From an uncultured Pelagibacteraceae bacterium (GTDB lineage: Bacteria > Pseudomonadota > Alphaproteobacteria > Pelagibacterales > Pelagibacteraceae), in assembly GCA_902570425.1 (NCBI GenBank), contig CACFYB010000004.1, forward strand, positions 38,539 to 102,538: 64,000 nt of DNA, written 5' to 3'. How positions within the stretch are numbered: position 1 is the first letter of the stretch; every line of letters starts with the position of its first letter. Made by a program: the position numbers and the translations under genes. This document shows positions 25,770 through 34,985 of the stretch, piece by piece. The notes below the pieces were generated by a model. It ran no database searches. It was not told the DNA's origin and saw only the letters and a list, made by a program, of their open reading frames with translations.

Positions 25770-26717
25770 TTATTTAATTTTTTGTTTTAATCTTATTTTC
25801 TTTTTTAAACCAGTTAATTTATGAGTGATAAGAGTTTCAGATATAAATTCGTCATTTTTGATTTGAATACCAGAAACTAAATCACCAGATGTGATTCCTG
25901 TCGCACAAAAAATTGAGTCGCCAGAAATAATTTCACTTAAGTCATATTTTTTTCTTAAATCATCAATACCCATTTCTTTTGCTCTTAATTTATCTTTTTC
26001 ATTATCAAATATAAATCTTCCTTGAAAAAAACAATTATAAGCATCTAAAGCTGTAGCTGCCAATACACCTTCAGGACCTCCACCTATCCCTAAAAACAAA
26101 TCAACATTGTATTCATTTTTTGTGACTAATAGTGCACCAGATACGTCGCCATCTGTTATAAGTTTTAGTTTTACTTTTGATTTAATTAACTCATTAATTA
26201 TTTTTCTATGTCTCGGTCTGTCTAAAATACACACTGTTAATTCTTCAATTTTTTTATTTTTATATTGAGCTAAATTATCTAAATTTTTTTTAACTGGAAA
26301 ATCTAAGTCGATTATATTTTTTTCTGATATATTTGCTGAAATTTTATTCATATATGTTTCAGGTGCATTAAATAAATTTGATTTTTCAGCTACAGCTATT
26401 ACAGATAAAGCTCCTGGAAGATTATTTGCTGCAAAGTTTGTCCCTTCCAATGGATCAACCGCAATATCTAGTTCTGGGCCAATATCGGTTCCTAATTTTT
26501 CACCTATATACAGCATTGGAGCTTCATCTAGTTCTCCTTCACCAATAACAATTTTTCCTCTCATGTTAATCTTATTTAATTCTGATCTCATTGTGTCTAC
26601 AGCAGCTTTGTCCGCAGAAATTTTATTTTTTTTTCCAATATAATAATAAGAAGACAAAGCTGCTCTACTTGAAACATTTAAAAATAAATCTTCAAATTTT
26701 TTATCTAATTGAGTCAT
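25770..26717 (-). CDS. glpX: Fructose-1,6-bisphosphatase class II
   Basis: Gluconeogenic phosphatase of 315 aa. GEGELDEAPMLYIGE, IAVDPLEGTNFAA and LITDGDVSGAL are the GlpX metal and substrate motifs, and GIGGGPEGVLAATAL follows. It overlaps the SbmA-like gene by 4 bases. It is normally next to hom in alphaproteobacteria, but here the island and other genes lie between them. Confidence 0.95.
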   Translation of the reverse strand: MTQLDKKFEDLFLNVSSRAALSSYYYIGKKNKISADKAAVDTMRSELNKINMRGKIVIGEGELDEAPMLYIGEKLGTDIGPELDIAVDPLEGTNFAANNLPGALSVIAVAEKSNLFNAPETYMNKISANISEKNIIDLDFPVKKNLDNLAQYKNKKIEELTVCILDRPRHRKIINELIKSKVKLKLITDGDVSGALLVTKNEYNVDLFLGIGGGPEGVLAATALDAYNCFFQGRFIFDNEKDKLRAKEMGIDDLRKKYDLSEIISGDSIFCATGITSGDLVSGIQIKNDEFISETLITHKLTGLKKKIRLKQKIK

Positions 26718-27706
26718 TTAGCTACTTTAAAAGAAGTATTTTTCTCTAAATTTTGTTCAAATTCTCTTAATCTTTTCCATACAGATATAAGTTCAACAAT
26801 TATTGGCCAACTTCTAACTAAATATTGTAAAGATGTTTCGACTCTTCCAAAAGCTCTTATTATTTGCTGAACAAATCCCAAAGTGATAGCACCAGTGACA
26901 ATTGTTGGTGCAAGGGCTAAGTATGGAATAATAACCATTCCTTGTAGATAGCTCCATTTTACAGCATTAAAATATAAATAATGGAAATACATTTTATAAT
27001 GTATTTTCCTAACACCACCATACAGATCCGTAATTTTTTCCGGCTTTGCACTTTCTTGAAAATCTTCACCTAAAACTAGTTCTTTTCTGTATGCAGCCTC
27101 TTCTTTCTGGATGTCATATTCTATTCCTGGAAGTTTAATACCGACGCTTGCCAATAAAATAGTTCCACCAAGAGCAGAAATAATAGCAACCCAAACTAAA
27201 GCATGCTCCACTTCTCCAATCCATGGAAGAACAGTTATACTTTTTGAGAGTCCCCATAAAATTGGTGTAAAGGCAATAAGTGTCATTAAACTTCTTAAAA
27301 GTTCAGCGCCAAGACCCTCCATTATTCTTGCAAATTTAAGAGTATCTTCTTGAACTCTTTGAGATGCCCCTTCTATAGATGAAGCATCATTCCATTTGTC
27401 ATGATAGAAATTAGCCATTGCTGTTCTCCATCTAAAAGTCCAATGACTAGTGAAGTAGTCGCTAAAAATGACAACTAAAATATAAACAGCAGCAATTTTT
27501 GCGAAGGTTAATAGGTAGGCTATAAATTCTTTTTCCGAGACAGAATTAGGTTCAGTTAATGCTTTTTGTAATGTATCGTAAAATTCACCGAACCATTCAT
27601 TAATTTTTACATCTAGTTGTACTTGATACCATGTAGCAACTAAAATTAAAAATGTCCCTCCTATGCTCCACAAAAACCATTCTTTTTGAGTAAAAAATTT
27701 AAACAT
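26714..27706 (-). CDS. sbmA: SbmA/BacA-type peptide transporter family protein
   Basis: Inner-membrane protein of 330 aa. It shares with SbmA/BacA the segments FTSHWTFRWRTAMANFYHDKW, EGASQRVQEDTLKFA, LMTLIAFTPILWGLS, YRKELVLGED and YFHYLYFNAVKWSYL. It is shorter at the N-terminus than the roughly 400 aa E. coli protein, lacking the first membrane segments. Known members take up proline-rich peptides and similar compounds with proton motive force. There is no ATPase domain. Substrate here unknown. Confidence 0.82.
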   Translation of the reverse strand: MFKFFTQKEWFLWSIGGTFLILVATWYQVQLDVKINEWFGEFYDTLQKALTEPNSVSEKEFIAYLLTFAKIAAVYILVVIFSDYFTSHWTFRWRTAMANFYHDKWNDASSIEGASQRVQEDTLKFARIMEGLGAELLRSLMTLIAFTPILWGLSKSITVLPWIGEVEHALVWVAIISALGGTILLASVGIKLPGIEYDIQKEEAAYRKELVLGEDFQESAKPEKITDLYGGVRKIHYKMYFHYLYFNAVKWSYLQGMVIIPYLALAPTIVTGAITLGFVQQIIRAFGRVETSLQYLVRSWPIIVELISVWKRLREFEQNLEKNTSFKVAK

Positions 27707-27708
27707 AT

Positions 27709-27990
27709 TTATTTTAAAAAATTATCTGTGTAAGATTTTTTCACAATTTTTCTTTTTTTTGGCTCAATTATTTCAAAATCAATCTTCTTTTTTTTTGCAT
27801 AATTAATTGCAAGATCTTTTGAAGAGAATTCTAATTTTAGTTCAGAATATGTATCGTTAGAACTTTCCCATCCCATTAGAGGATTTTTTGTTGGGTTTTC
27901 TGTCTCAAATTCTAATATCCATTTATCAGACTTTCCCAGACCTGATTGCATAGCACTTTTATTAGGTATATAAATTTTTGCTTTTTTCAT
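27709..27990 (-). CDS. NADH dehydrogenase accessory subunit, NDUFS4-like
   Basis: 93 aa protein of the ETC complex I subunit family (mitochondrial 18 kDa NDUFS4). The pattern KIYIPNKSAMQSGLGKSDKWILEFE, then NPLMGWESSNDT and LEFSSKDLAINYAKK, matches well. It is cytoplasmic and associates with the peripheral arm. It stands between tRNA-Pro and the SbmA-like gene, probably on one transcript. The alphaproteobacterial ancestry of mitochondria explains the resemblance. Confidence 0.85.
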   Translation of the reverse strand: MKKAKIYIPNKSAMQSGLGKSDKWILEFETENPTKNPLMGWESSNDTYSELKLEFSSKDLAINYAKKKKIDFEIIEPKKRKIVKKSYTDNFLK

Positions 27991-27996
27991 AATAGG

Positions 27997-28073
<77 letters not shown>

Positions 28074-28082
28074 AATGAAGTA

Positions 28083-28110
28083 CTAATACAGTAGTTATTG
28101 ATAATTTCAA
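28083..28110 (-). promoter_or_regulatory. Predicted tRNA-Pro promoter
   Basis: Minus-strand TTGAAA (28110-28105) and TATTAG (28088-28083) are 16 bases apart; the start would fall a few bases before the tRNA. The tRNA-Lys gene has the same arrangement (TTGAAT, 16 bases, TATATA), which supports both. Confidence 0.5.
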
Positions 28111-28151
28111 AGGATAAAGCGATCAAAAATAAAAGAATTTTAGTAAAAATC

Positions 28152-28160
28152 TGATATATA
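28152..28160 (+). promoter_or_regulatory. Extended -10 element before the zinc-ribbon gene
   Basis: TGATATATA fits an extended -10 (TG-n-TATATA) and ends 7 bases before the ATG at 28168. It predicts a leaderless message; there is no Shine-Dalgarno. Confidence 0.35.
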
Positions 28161-28167
28161 GAGAATC

Positions 28168-28671
28168 ATGATTATTACTTGTCCTTGTGGTGATAAAAAA
28201 TTTGAGATAAATGAAGATTTAATTCCTGAAAAAGGACGAACCTTGCAGTGTGGATCATGTAATCATAAATGGTTTTATATTAAAGAAAAAAATAATGAAT
28301 CTTTAATCTCAAATGAAATATTGTCTCAAACAATCGATGAGGATGTTCAAGATGTTACTGCAACAATAAATAAAGAGGCTGAAAATAAAATTGTTATTAA
28401 TAAAAATAAAGGCTTAACTAATGAAATTGATAAGATAATAAATAAGAAAGATAAGGCTTTAGTAAAATATCAAAAAAAAAATATCTTTAAATTTGGAAAA
28501 ATATTATCTTACATTATAATTGTTATAATATCTTTTACTGCATTAATTCTATTGTTAGATACATTTATGAAACCATTAGAAAACTTTTTTCCAAATCTAG
28601 AATTTTTACTATTTAATTTGTATGAGACGCTAAAAGATATAATACTATTTACAAAAGATTTAATAAAATAA
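28168..28671 (+). CDS. Zinc-ribbon (MJ0042-type) membrane protein
   Basis: 167 aa. The N-terminal ribbon reads TCPCGDKKFEINEDLIPEKGRTLQCGSCNHKWF; in the family the first knuckle is CPxC, here CPC. A charged linker follows, then one membrane helix at about residues 112-132 (ILSYIIIVIISFTALILLL). Many alphaproteobacteria have such N-terminal ribbon, single-TM proteins of unknown role. It starts the nhaA transcript. Confidence 0.75.
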   Translation: MIITCPCGDKKFEINEDLIPEKGRTLQCGSCNHKWFYIKEKNNESLISNEILSQTIDEDVQDVTATINKEAENKIVINKNKGLTNEIDKIINKKDKALVKYQKKNIFKFGKILSYIIIVIISFTALILLLDTFMKPLENFFPNLEFLLFNLYETLKDIILFTKDLIK

Positions 28672-28675
28672 ACAG

Positions 28676-29857
28676 ATGATCAATTATATATCTAAACCGT
28701 TTAAATGGTTCTTCAAACTTGAAGCCGCAAGTGGTTTAGTTTTGTTGTTTGCTGCAATAATTGCTTTAATTATAAGTAATTCAAACTTTTCAGTTTTATA
28801 TTTCTCAACTCTAGATAAATATTTGTTTATAGGTATAAATGAATTTGGTTTAAAATTGAGTGTTTTACACTGGATTAATGATGCCTTAATGGCAGTCTTT
28901 TTTTTCTTTGTGACTTTAGAAATAAAAAGAGAATTTATTCAAGGTGAACTCTCAAATATTAAACAAGCTCTATTACCAATCATAGCAGCTGTTGGAGGAA
29001 TGTTAGTTCCAGCGTTGTTTTATATTTTCATAAATTTAGGTGATAGCGAAACTTTAAATGGATGGGCAATTCCATCAGCTACAGATATTGCTTTTTCTTT
29101 GGGAGTTTTATCTTTGTTGGGTAAAAGAGTTCCTTTATCTTTAAAAGTATTTTTAACAGCATTAGCTATAATTGATGATTTAGGAGCAATAGTAATTATC
29201 GCTCTATTCTACTCTGGAGATTTAAGCATTAAGTATTTAATTTTAATGTTATTAGCTTTTATTATTTTGTTATTAATTAACAAATTTAATATCAAAAAGT
29301 TTTTACCTTACCTAATTGTTGGACTTTTCTTATGGGATTTTACTCACAACTCAGGAATACACGCTACTATTGCTGGAGTTTTATTAGCTATGACAATCCC
29401 TCACAGAAAAAAAGAAAAAGATTTTTCTTTATTAATAAAAATTGAACATGCAATTAGTCCTTATGTTGCTTTCGGTATAATGCCTTTATTTGCATTTGCA
29501 AACGCTGGAGTATCTTTAGAAGGTTTATCTTTAGCATCGTTACTTAATAAGGTTCCTTTAGGTATAGTACTAGGACTATTCCTTGGTAAACAACTAGGTG
29601 TTTTTGTGTTTTCTTATGTATCTATAAAATTAAAAGTAGCTCAAATGCCAAACGACACAAGTTGGTATAATTTTTATGGTGTAGGAGTTCTTACTGGTAT
29701 TGGTTTCACAATGAGTTTATTTGTTGGGAATTTAGCTTTTGTTGAAAATACACAATATATGGATGGTGTAAAAATTGGAGTATTAACTGGATCATTATTG
29801 TCAACTTTATTTGGTTATTTTTTAATATTACTTACCCCGAATAAACCTAATAAATGA
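28676..29857 (+). CDS. nhaA: Na+/H+ antiporter NhaA
   Basis: Inner-membrane sodium/proton exchanger, important for a marine cell. The 393 aa protein has about twelve membrane segments; the ion-binding Asp pair is in ALAIIDDLGAI. FFFVTLEIKREFIQGEL, PSATDIAFSLGVLSLLG and GIGFTMSLFVG are typical. It overlaps the peroxidase gene by 4 bases. Confidence 0.96.
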   Translation: MINYISKPFKWFFKLEAASGLVLLFAAIIALIISNSNFSVLYFSTLDKYLFIGINEFGLKLSVLHWINDALMAVFFFFVTLEIKREFIQGELSNIKQALLPIIAAVGGMLVPALFYIFINLGDSETLNGWAIPSATDIAFSLGVLSLLGKRVPLSLKVFLTALAIIDDLGAIVIIALFYSGDLSIKYLILMLLAFIILLLINKFNIKKFLPYLIVGLFLWDFTHNSGIHATIAGVLLAMTIPHRKKEKDFSLLIKIEHAISPYVAFGIMPLFAFANAGVSLEGLSLASLLNKVPLGIVLGLFLGKQLGVFVFSYVSIKLKVAQMPNDTSWYNFYGVGVLTGIGFTMSLFVGNLAFVENTQYMDGVKIGVLTGSLLSTLFGYFLILLTPNKPNK

Positions 29858-30396
29858 AAAAAGGAATATTTTTATTATCTATATTTATGTTTTTATTTAA
29901 ATCTTCAGCTACTGCAAACTACGAAAAAAAAATTTATGATTTCAGTATAGAGAGTATTACTGGTGAAACAATTAATTTTAAAGATTATAAAGATAAAGTT
30001 ATTTTAGTTGTAAATACAGCTAGTTATTGTGGGTTTACAAAACAATATAGTGAATTACAGGAATTGTGGGATTTGTATAAAGAAAAAGGATTGATAGTTC
30101 TTGGTGTTCCATCAAATTCATTTAATCAAGAAAAAAAAATAAATACTGAGATCAAAGAATTTTGTGAAGTAAATTTTAGTATCACTTTTCCATTAACTAC
30201 AATAACTGATGTTAAAGGAGGGAATGCTCATGATTTATTTAAATGGGCAAAAAATAATCATGGTAAATCCGCGGTCCCAAAGTGGAATTTTCATAAAATT
30301 TTAATAAATAAAGAGGGAAAAATTGAAGATACTTTTAATTCTTTTACTAAGCCAATGTCAAAAAAGATTTTAGAAAAAATTGAAAATATTTTATAA
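29854..30396 (+). CDS. Glutathione peroxidase family protein, probably exported
   Basis: Thiol peroxidase of 180 aa. An N-terminal hydrophobic signal (residues 1-20) suggests a periplasmic location. The catalytic Cys is in NTASYCGFTKQYSELQEL (Cys, not selenocysteine) and the Trp-Asn pair in WNFHKILI. It detoxifies peroxides, more likely with thioredoxin-like donors than glutathione. It ends 6 bases inside the convergent hydrolase gene. Confidence 0.9.
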   Translation: MKKGIFLLSIFMFLFKSSATANYEKKIYDFSIESITGETINFKDYKDKVILVVNTASYCGFTKQYSELQELWDLYKEKGLIVLGVPSNSFNQEKKINTEIKEFCEVNFSITFPLTTITDVKGGNAHDLFKWAKNNHGKSAVPKWNFHKILINKEGKIEDTFNSFTKPMSKKILEKIENIL

Positions 30397-31161
30397 TTTT
30401 ATAGTAAGACCATCGTAAGCTGGGGCAACATTACTAGGTAAGATCTTTTTTAAATTATTATAATCTAAGACTGGTGATAAATTAGTTAAAAAAGCCTTAT
30501 TAGGTTTAAATCTTTTTATTATTGATAGTGAACTTTCTAAATTGAAATGTGATGGATGATAATTGTACCATAAACAATCAATTATCAAATATTTTAGATT
30601 ATAGAAATATTTAAAATCTTTATTATGAATTTTACTTACATCACTAATATAAGCTAATTTTTTATCAATTATAAAACAATTAGATTTAACTTTACCATGT
30701 TCAACTTGTATTGATTTAATTTTGATAATCTTTTTATTATAATTAAAAGAAAAATTTTTTCGTAATTTATTTAATTTTAGAATTGCAGGATATTCTTTAG
30801 AAAAACTTTTGAAAATATAAGAAAAACTTTTTTTAAGATACTTTGAGGTAAATTTATCAGCGTAAACATTTATTGGTTTTCTATTATTTATAAAAAAAGA
30901 TCTTAAATCATTAATACCATGTGTTTGATCACCATGCATATGTGAATAAATAACTTTATCAATTCTTTTAATTTTATGTCTTAATAATTGTTGTCGTAAA
31001 TCAGGCGAAGTATCTATTAGTATATTTTGATAAGAAGTATTTATTATGGCAGAACATCTAGTTCTATAATTTTTATTATTTTTAGGATCACAGTTACCAA
31101 AAAAACCATCAGGTCTTGGCACACCCATTGAGCTTCCACATCCAAGTATAATAAATTTCAT
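30391..31161 (-). CDS. Metallo-beta-lactamase-fold hydrolase, PhnP-like
   Basis: 256 aa phosphodiesterase-like hydrolase. GCGSSMGVPRPDGFFGNCD and RTRCSAII match the PhnP subfamily. The metal motif reads SHMHGDQTHGINDLR, where most members have HxHxDH; the last His is Gln. The other ligands are visible in VEHGK and ISDVSK. It lies in the tatD-metG operon as in many alphaproteobacteria. Substrate uncertain. Confidence 0.82.
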   Translation of the reverse strand: MKFIILGCGSSMGVPRPDGFFGNCDPKNNKNYRTRCSAIINTSYQNILIDTSPDLRQQLLRHKIKRIDKVIYSHMHGDQTHGINDLRSFFINNRKPINVYADKFTSKYLKKSFSYIFKSFSKEYPAILKLNKLRKNFSFNYNKKIIKIKSIQVEHGKVKSNCFIIDKKLAYISDVSKIHNKDFKYFYNLKYLIIDCLWYNYHPSHFNLESSLSIIKRFKPNKAFLTNLSPVLDYNNLKKILPSNVAPAYDGLTIKL

Positions 31162-31165
31162 TATT

Positions 31166-31927
31166 TTATTTAAAGAAAAGATTATTAAAATTATCTGTAG
31201 TTATTTTTATTAGATCTTGTTTTTCAATATTTTTGATTTCTGCAAGTTTGGTGGCAGTAAAATCAATAAAAGAAGGTTCATTTTTTTTTCCTCTATTTGG
31301 GGCTGGGGCAAGAAAAGGACTATCGGTTTCGATTAAAATTCTATCTGAAGGTAAAAATCTAAATGTTTCTTGTAAATTAGTAGAATTCTTAAAAGTAATT
31401 ATACCACTTGCAGAAAAAAAAGTATTAAATCTTAAAAGTTTTTCAGCGAATTTTTTTGAACCAGTGAAACAATGCATGAGAATTTTAAGATTACTATCTC
31501 TATATTCATTTAAAATTTCAAATGTTTTTTCTTCTGCATTTCTTGAATGTATTATAATTGGCACTTTTGCCTTTATTGATGCATCAATGTGAATCTTAAA
31601 ACTTTCTATTTGTTTAATTCTATCAGAGTTATCATAATAAAAATCAAGTCCAGTCTCACCAATACCAATTATTTTCTTATTTTTGTTTAAATTATTAACA
31701 ATAAACTCAGAGTCAATCTTGTTTTTATCTGCTTCATGTGGATGAATACCAATTGTTCCATAAATTATTTCATCTCTATTGACAATTTCTTTTACTCTCG
31801 AGAAGCTTTCAACTGAGGTAGAGATAGTTAAAATTTTTTTAATTCCAATATTTTTTGATCTTTTAATAATATTATCTAAATCGCTTAATAATGGTTCATG
31901 ATCTAAGTGGCAATGTGAATCAATCAT
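31166..31927 (-). CDS. TatD-family metal-dependent hydrolase (DNase)
   Basis: TIM-barrel hydrolase. The track start at 31960 adds 11 residues inside metG; the ATG at 31927 gives the family start MIDSHCHLDHEPL, which I prefer (253 aa). Motifs are GIHPHEAD, IGIGETGLDFYYD, PIIIHSRNAEEK, MHCFTGS and IETDSPFLAP, with all metal ligands present. It overlaps metG by 8 bases. Confidence 0.93.
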   Translation of the reverse strand: MIDSHCHLDHEPLLSDLDNIIKRSKNIGIKKILTISTSVESFSRVKEIVNRDEIIYGTIGIHPHEADKNKIDSEFIVNNLNKNKKIIGIGETGLDFYYDNSDRIKQIESFKIHIDASIKAKVPIIIHSRNAEEKTFEILNEYRDSNLKILMHCFTGSKKFAEKLLRFNTFFSASGIITFKNSTNLQETFRFLPSDRILIETDSPFLAPAPNRGKKNEPSFIDFTATKLAEIKNIEKQDLIKITTDNFNNLFFK

Positions 31928-33461
31928 TTTTTTTTTCAATTTTATTAAATAATATATCAATTTTTTTGATTAAATTTCCTTTTTTTAAAAAATTATTATT
32001 TCCAATAGAATTAAAATCTATATCTTCTTCAGTTAAATCAAAAATTTTTAATGCCTTAAGGGAGGACTCCGGAATAATCGGATATAACAAAATACTTATT
32101 TTTCTTACAATTTCAAGGGTTGTATAAACTATAGTATCTAGTCGTTCGTGATCATTCTTTTTTTTCCATGGTTCTTGATCATTGAAATATTTATTTGCTT
32201 CAAATAATGAATTTACAATAAAATTAATATAAAAATTAATATTTTGATTATCAATTTCAATTCTTATATTGTTTAAATTTTCAATATAATTATTTAAAAT
32301 TTTTTGATCATCTTTATTAAATTTTATTTTGATTGGAATCTTACTTTTACAGTTTTTAATAGCAAAAGCAGTAACTCTTTGACACAAATTTCCAAAATTA
32401 TTAGCTAAGTCACTATTTATACAATCTTCTAATCTTTGTTGAGAAATATTTCCATCATTTCCAAATGAAACTTCTTTTATGAGGTAATATCTGAGAGGAT
32501 CTAATCCATATTTTTCTATTATTTCTAAAGGATCTAAAATATTTCCTTTAGATTTTGACATTTTTTCATCATTTGAAAGTATCCAGCCGTGTCCGTAAAC
32601 TTTTTTTGGAGGTTCAATTTTAGCTGCAAGTAAAAAGGCAGGCCAATAAATTGCGTGAAATCTAAGTATATCTTTTCCAATTAAATGAATAGATGCTGGC
32701 CAAAATTTTTTGAATAAATCGTTACTTTTATTTGGATAATTTAAAGCACTAATATAATTTGTTAACGCATCTAACCAAACATAAATAACATGATTTTTAT
32801 CATTTGGAACTTTTATACCCCAGGAAAAACTTTTTCTACTTACAGATAAATCTTTTAATCCATTTTTAACAAAACTAATTACCTCATTTTTTCTTGATTC
32901 AGGTGAGATAAAATTTGGATTTTTTTCGTAAAAATCTAATAAAGGTTTTTCCCATTTAGATAACCTAAAAAAATATGACTCTTCATCAACCCACTCAACA
33001 ATAGATTTAGAAGATATGGCAATTTTTTTATCATCAATCTCTTCAATTTCATCATCATTATAAAAAGCTTCATCTGATACAGAGTACCAACCAGAATATT
33101 TTGAAAGATAGATATTATCATTTTCTTTCAATTGGTTCCAAAGACTTTGAACAGATTTTTGGTGTCTTTGTTCAGTTGTTCTTATAAAATCAGTATTAGA
33201 TAAATTTAAAGTTTTAGATAATTCTTTAAATGTTTTGCTTAATTCATCACAAAATTTTAATGTTTCAAGACCCTTTTGTTCGGCAGCTCTTTGTATTTTA
33301 AGGCCATGTTCATCTGTACCAGTTAAAAAAAAAACATTAAAACCATCCATTCTTTTGAATCTAGCAAAAAAATCAGCAATTATACTAGAGTATGCATGTC
33401 CCATATGGGGCTTAGCCGAAGGATAATAAATAGGCGTGGTTATATAAAAATTTTTATTCAT
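31920..33461 (-). CDS. metG: Methionyl-tRNA synthetase
   Basis: Class I synthetase of 513 aa. The HIGH-type motif is PSAKPHMGHAYS, and KMSKSKGN is complete. The knuckle inserted in the catalytic domain has no CxxC cysteine pairs, so it belongs to the zinc-free MetG form seen in many alphaproteobacteria. There is no C-terminal EMAP tRNA-binding domain. It overlaps holB by 8 bases. Confidence 0.95.
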   Translation of the reverse strand: MNKNFYITTPIYYPSAKPHMGHAYSSIIADFFARFKRMDGFNVFFLTGTDEHGLKIQRAAEQKGLETLKFCDELSKTFKELSKTLNLSNTDFIRTTEQRHQKSVQSLWNQLKENDNIYLSKYSGWYSVSDEAFYNDDEIEEIDDKKIAISSKSIVEWVDEESYFFRLSKWEKPLLDFYEKNPNFISPESRKNEVISFVKNGLKDLSVSRKSFSWGIKVPNDKNHVIYVWLDALTNYISALNYPNKSNDLFKKFWPASIHLIGKDILRFHAIYWPAFLLAAKIEPPKKVYGHGWILSNDEKMSKSKGNILDPLEIIEKYGLDPLRYYLIKEVSFGNDGNISQQRLEDCINSDLANNFGNLCQRVTAFAIKNCKSKIPIKIKFNKDDQKILNNYIENLNNIRIEIDNQNINFYINFIVNSLFEANKYFNDQEPWKKKNDHERLDTIVYTTLEIVRKISILLYPIIPESSLKALKIFDLTEEDIDFNSIGNNNFLKKGNLIKKIDILFNKIEKKND

Positions 33462-34374
33462 TTAGAATTTTCGATTTAAATTCAATTAAAAAAGACTCTT
33501 CATCTAAATTGAATTTTTTGATATTATTTATTTTAGTAATAAAATAATTAAAATAATCTATATATTTAATTGATAAGTTTTTATTTAAAAAAAATTCAAT
33601 AAAATTATATAAAATAGTTTTAGTATTACTATCTTTTTTATAATTGCTATCATTTATCAAAAAAACTAAAAAATCTTTTAATCTTAAGTTTTTAGCATCA
33701 AGGTTAGATTTTTTTAAATAGTTTAATAAATTAACTAGATCACCTGGTGATGCATAATAATTAATCAAATCTTTATTTAAGATTGAATGAATATTATCAT
33801 TAATTAATTTATTTATTACGTTAATAGACTCAGAATTTGAAAGATTAATTTTGAAAATTAAACATCTAGATTTTAAAGTTGGTAATATTTTTTTATTATT
33901 ATGAATTAAAATAAAAAAAATATTTTGTGAGGGTTCTTCTAAAATCTTAAGTAAAGCATTTATTGAATTAATATTTAAAGTTTCTAGATTATCTATAATT
34001 ACAAATCTAGGCTTAGAATTAAATGAGGATTTATTTAATTCGTTAATTAAATTTCTAATTTGCTTTATTTCAATATTTTTTTTATCAGGTAAGACATCAA
34101 TATAATGTAAGTTTGGATTAGTCCTATTATTAATCAAAATAAATTGTTTACTTTTTTCGTTAATTTTCAAGTTTTCTGAGTCGTATGAGTAATCTTCATT
34201 CATAGACAAGACATAATTAATCAAATGATATGCTAAGGTACATTTGCCACAACCTTTTTGACCTGATAACAAAATTTTATTTGGAAAATTTCCAGTTGAA
34301 TATAGATTTGTCAATTCTTTAAATTCATTCTTTAGACCGTATAGTTGAATTTGATTTAATGGGGATGAATTCAT
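33454..34374 (-). CDS. holB: DNA polymerase III delta-prime subunit
   Basis: Clamp-loader subunit of 306 aa. The N-terminal AAA+ region has the modified P-loop LSGQKGCGKCTLAYHLI and a sensor segment FVIIDNLETLNINSINALLKILEEPSQNIFFIL; LKSRCLIFKI follows. No zinc-finger CxxC cluster is seen. The tmk-holB-metG-tatD order is standard. Confidence 0.9.
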   Translation of the reverse strand: MNSSPLNQIQLYGLKNEFKELTNLYSTGNFPNKILLSGQKGCGKCTLAYHLINYVLSMNEDYSYDSENLKINEKSKQFILINNRTNPNLHYIDVLPDKKNIEIKQIRNLINELNKSSFNSKPRFVIIDNLETLNINSINALLKILEEPSQNIFFILIHNNKKILPTLKSRCLIFKINLSNSESINVINKLINDNIHSILNKDLINYYASPGDLVNLLNYLKKSNLDAKNLRLKDFLVFLINDSNYKKDSNTKTILYNFIEFFLNKNLSIKYIDYFNYFITKINNIKKFNLDEESFLIEFKSKILNE

Positions 34375-34985
34375 TTTATTAAATGATTGACTTGATTTAT
34401 GATTATAGACTTATTTGATTTAATATCTAAATTTGAATCTATAATTTGGTATTTTTTAATATTTTTTTTTGCTAATTTTAAATAACCATCCTGAACATTT
34501 TTATAAAACATACTATTAAATTTATCATATCTATTAAGGTTTTTTCTTTTTTTTAAACGGAGTTTCATATTTTCGATGTTAACAATATTTAAAAATGTGA
34601 AATTTACTTTAAAATCTTTTATCAAAAAATTATTAATTTTTTTTATAAATTCTAAATTTACACCAAGGCCATAATGTTGATAAGCTATAGTTGAGTCGGT
34701 AAATCTATCAATTAAGATTACTTTTTTTTTATAATACTTTTTTAAGCTTTGGATATTTTCACTTCTTGATGCAAGATAAAGTAATAAATCAGTATTTTTA
34801 TTGAAACTATTTTTTTCTTTTAATATAAGGTTTCTAATTTTTTCTGAATTAAAAGATCCCCCAGGTTCACGTATTTTTAAAAATTTAATTCTTTTTTTTT
34901 TTAAAAATCTAGAAACATTGTTTATATGAAAAGTTTTTCCACTTCCCTCAATGCCTTCAAAAACAATTACGGGTTTGTTATACAT
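34371..34985 (-). CDS. tmk: Thymidylate kinase
   Basis: Phosphorylates dTMP to dTDP. P-loop EGIEGSGKTFHI, the REPGGS loop and DRFTDSTIAYQHYGLG are diagnostic. Length 204 aa is normal. It overlaps holB by 4 and the carboxypeptidase gene by 8 bases. Confidence 0.95.
   Translation of the reverse strand: MYNKPVIVFEGIEGSGKTFHINNVSRFLKKKRIKFLKIREPGGSFNSEKIRNLILKEKNSFNKNTDLLLYLASRSENIQSLKKYYKKKVILIDRFTDSTIAYQHYGLGVNLEFIKKINNFLIKDFKVNFTFLNIVNIENMKLRLKKRKNLNRYDKFNSMFYKNVQDGYLKLAKKNIKKYQIIDSNLDIKSNKSIIINQVNHLIK

Noticed and set aside
31233-31592. 119 aa plus-strand ORF opposite tatD
   Set aside because: Antisense shadow of a conserved gene with no recognisable domain.
31928-31960. Upstream start for tatD
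   Set aside because: Extension lies within metG and precedes the conserved MIDSHCHLD start.
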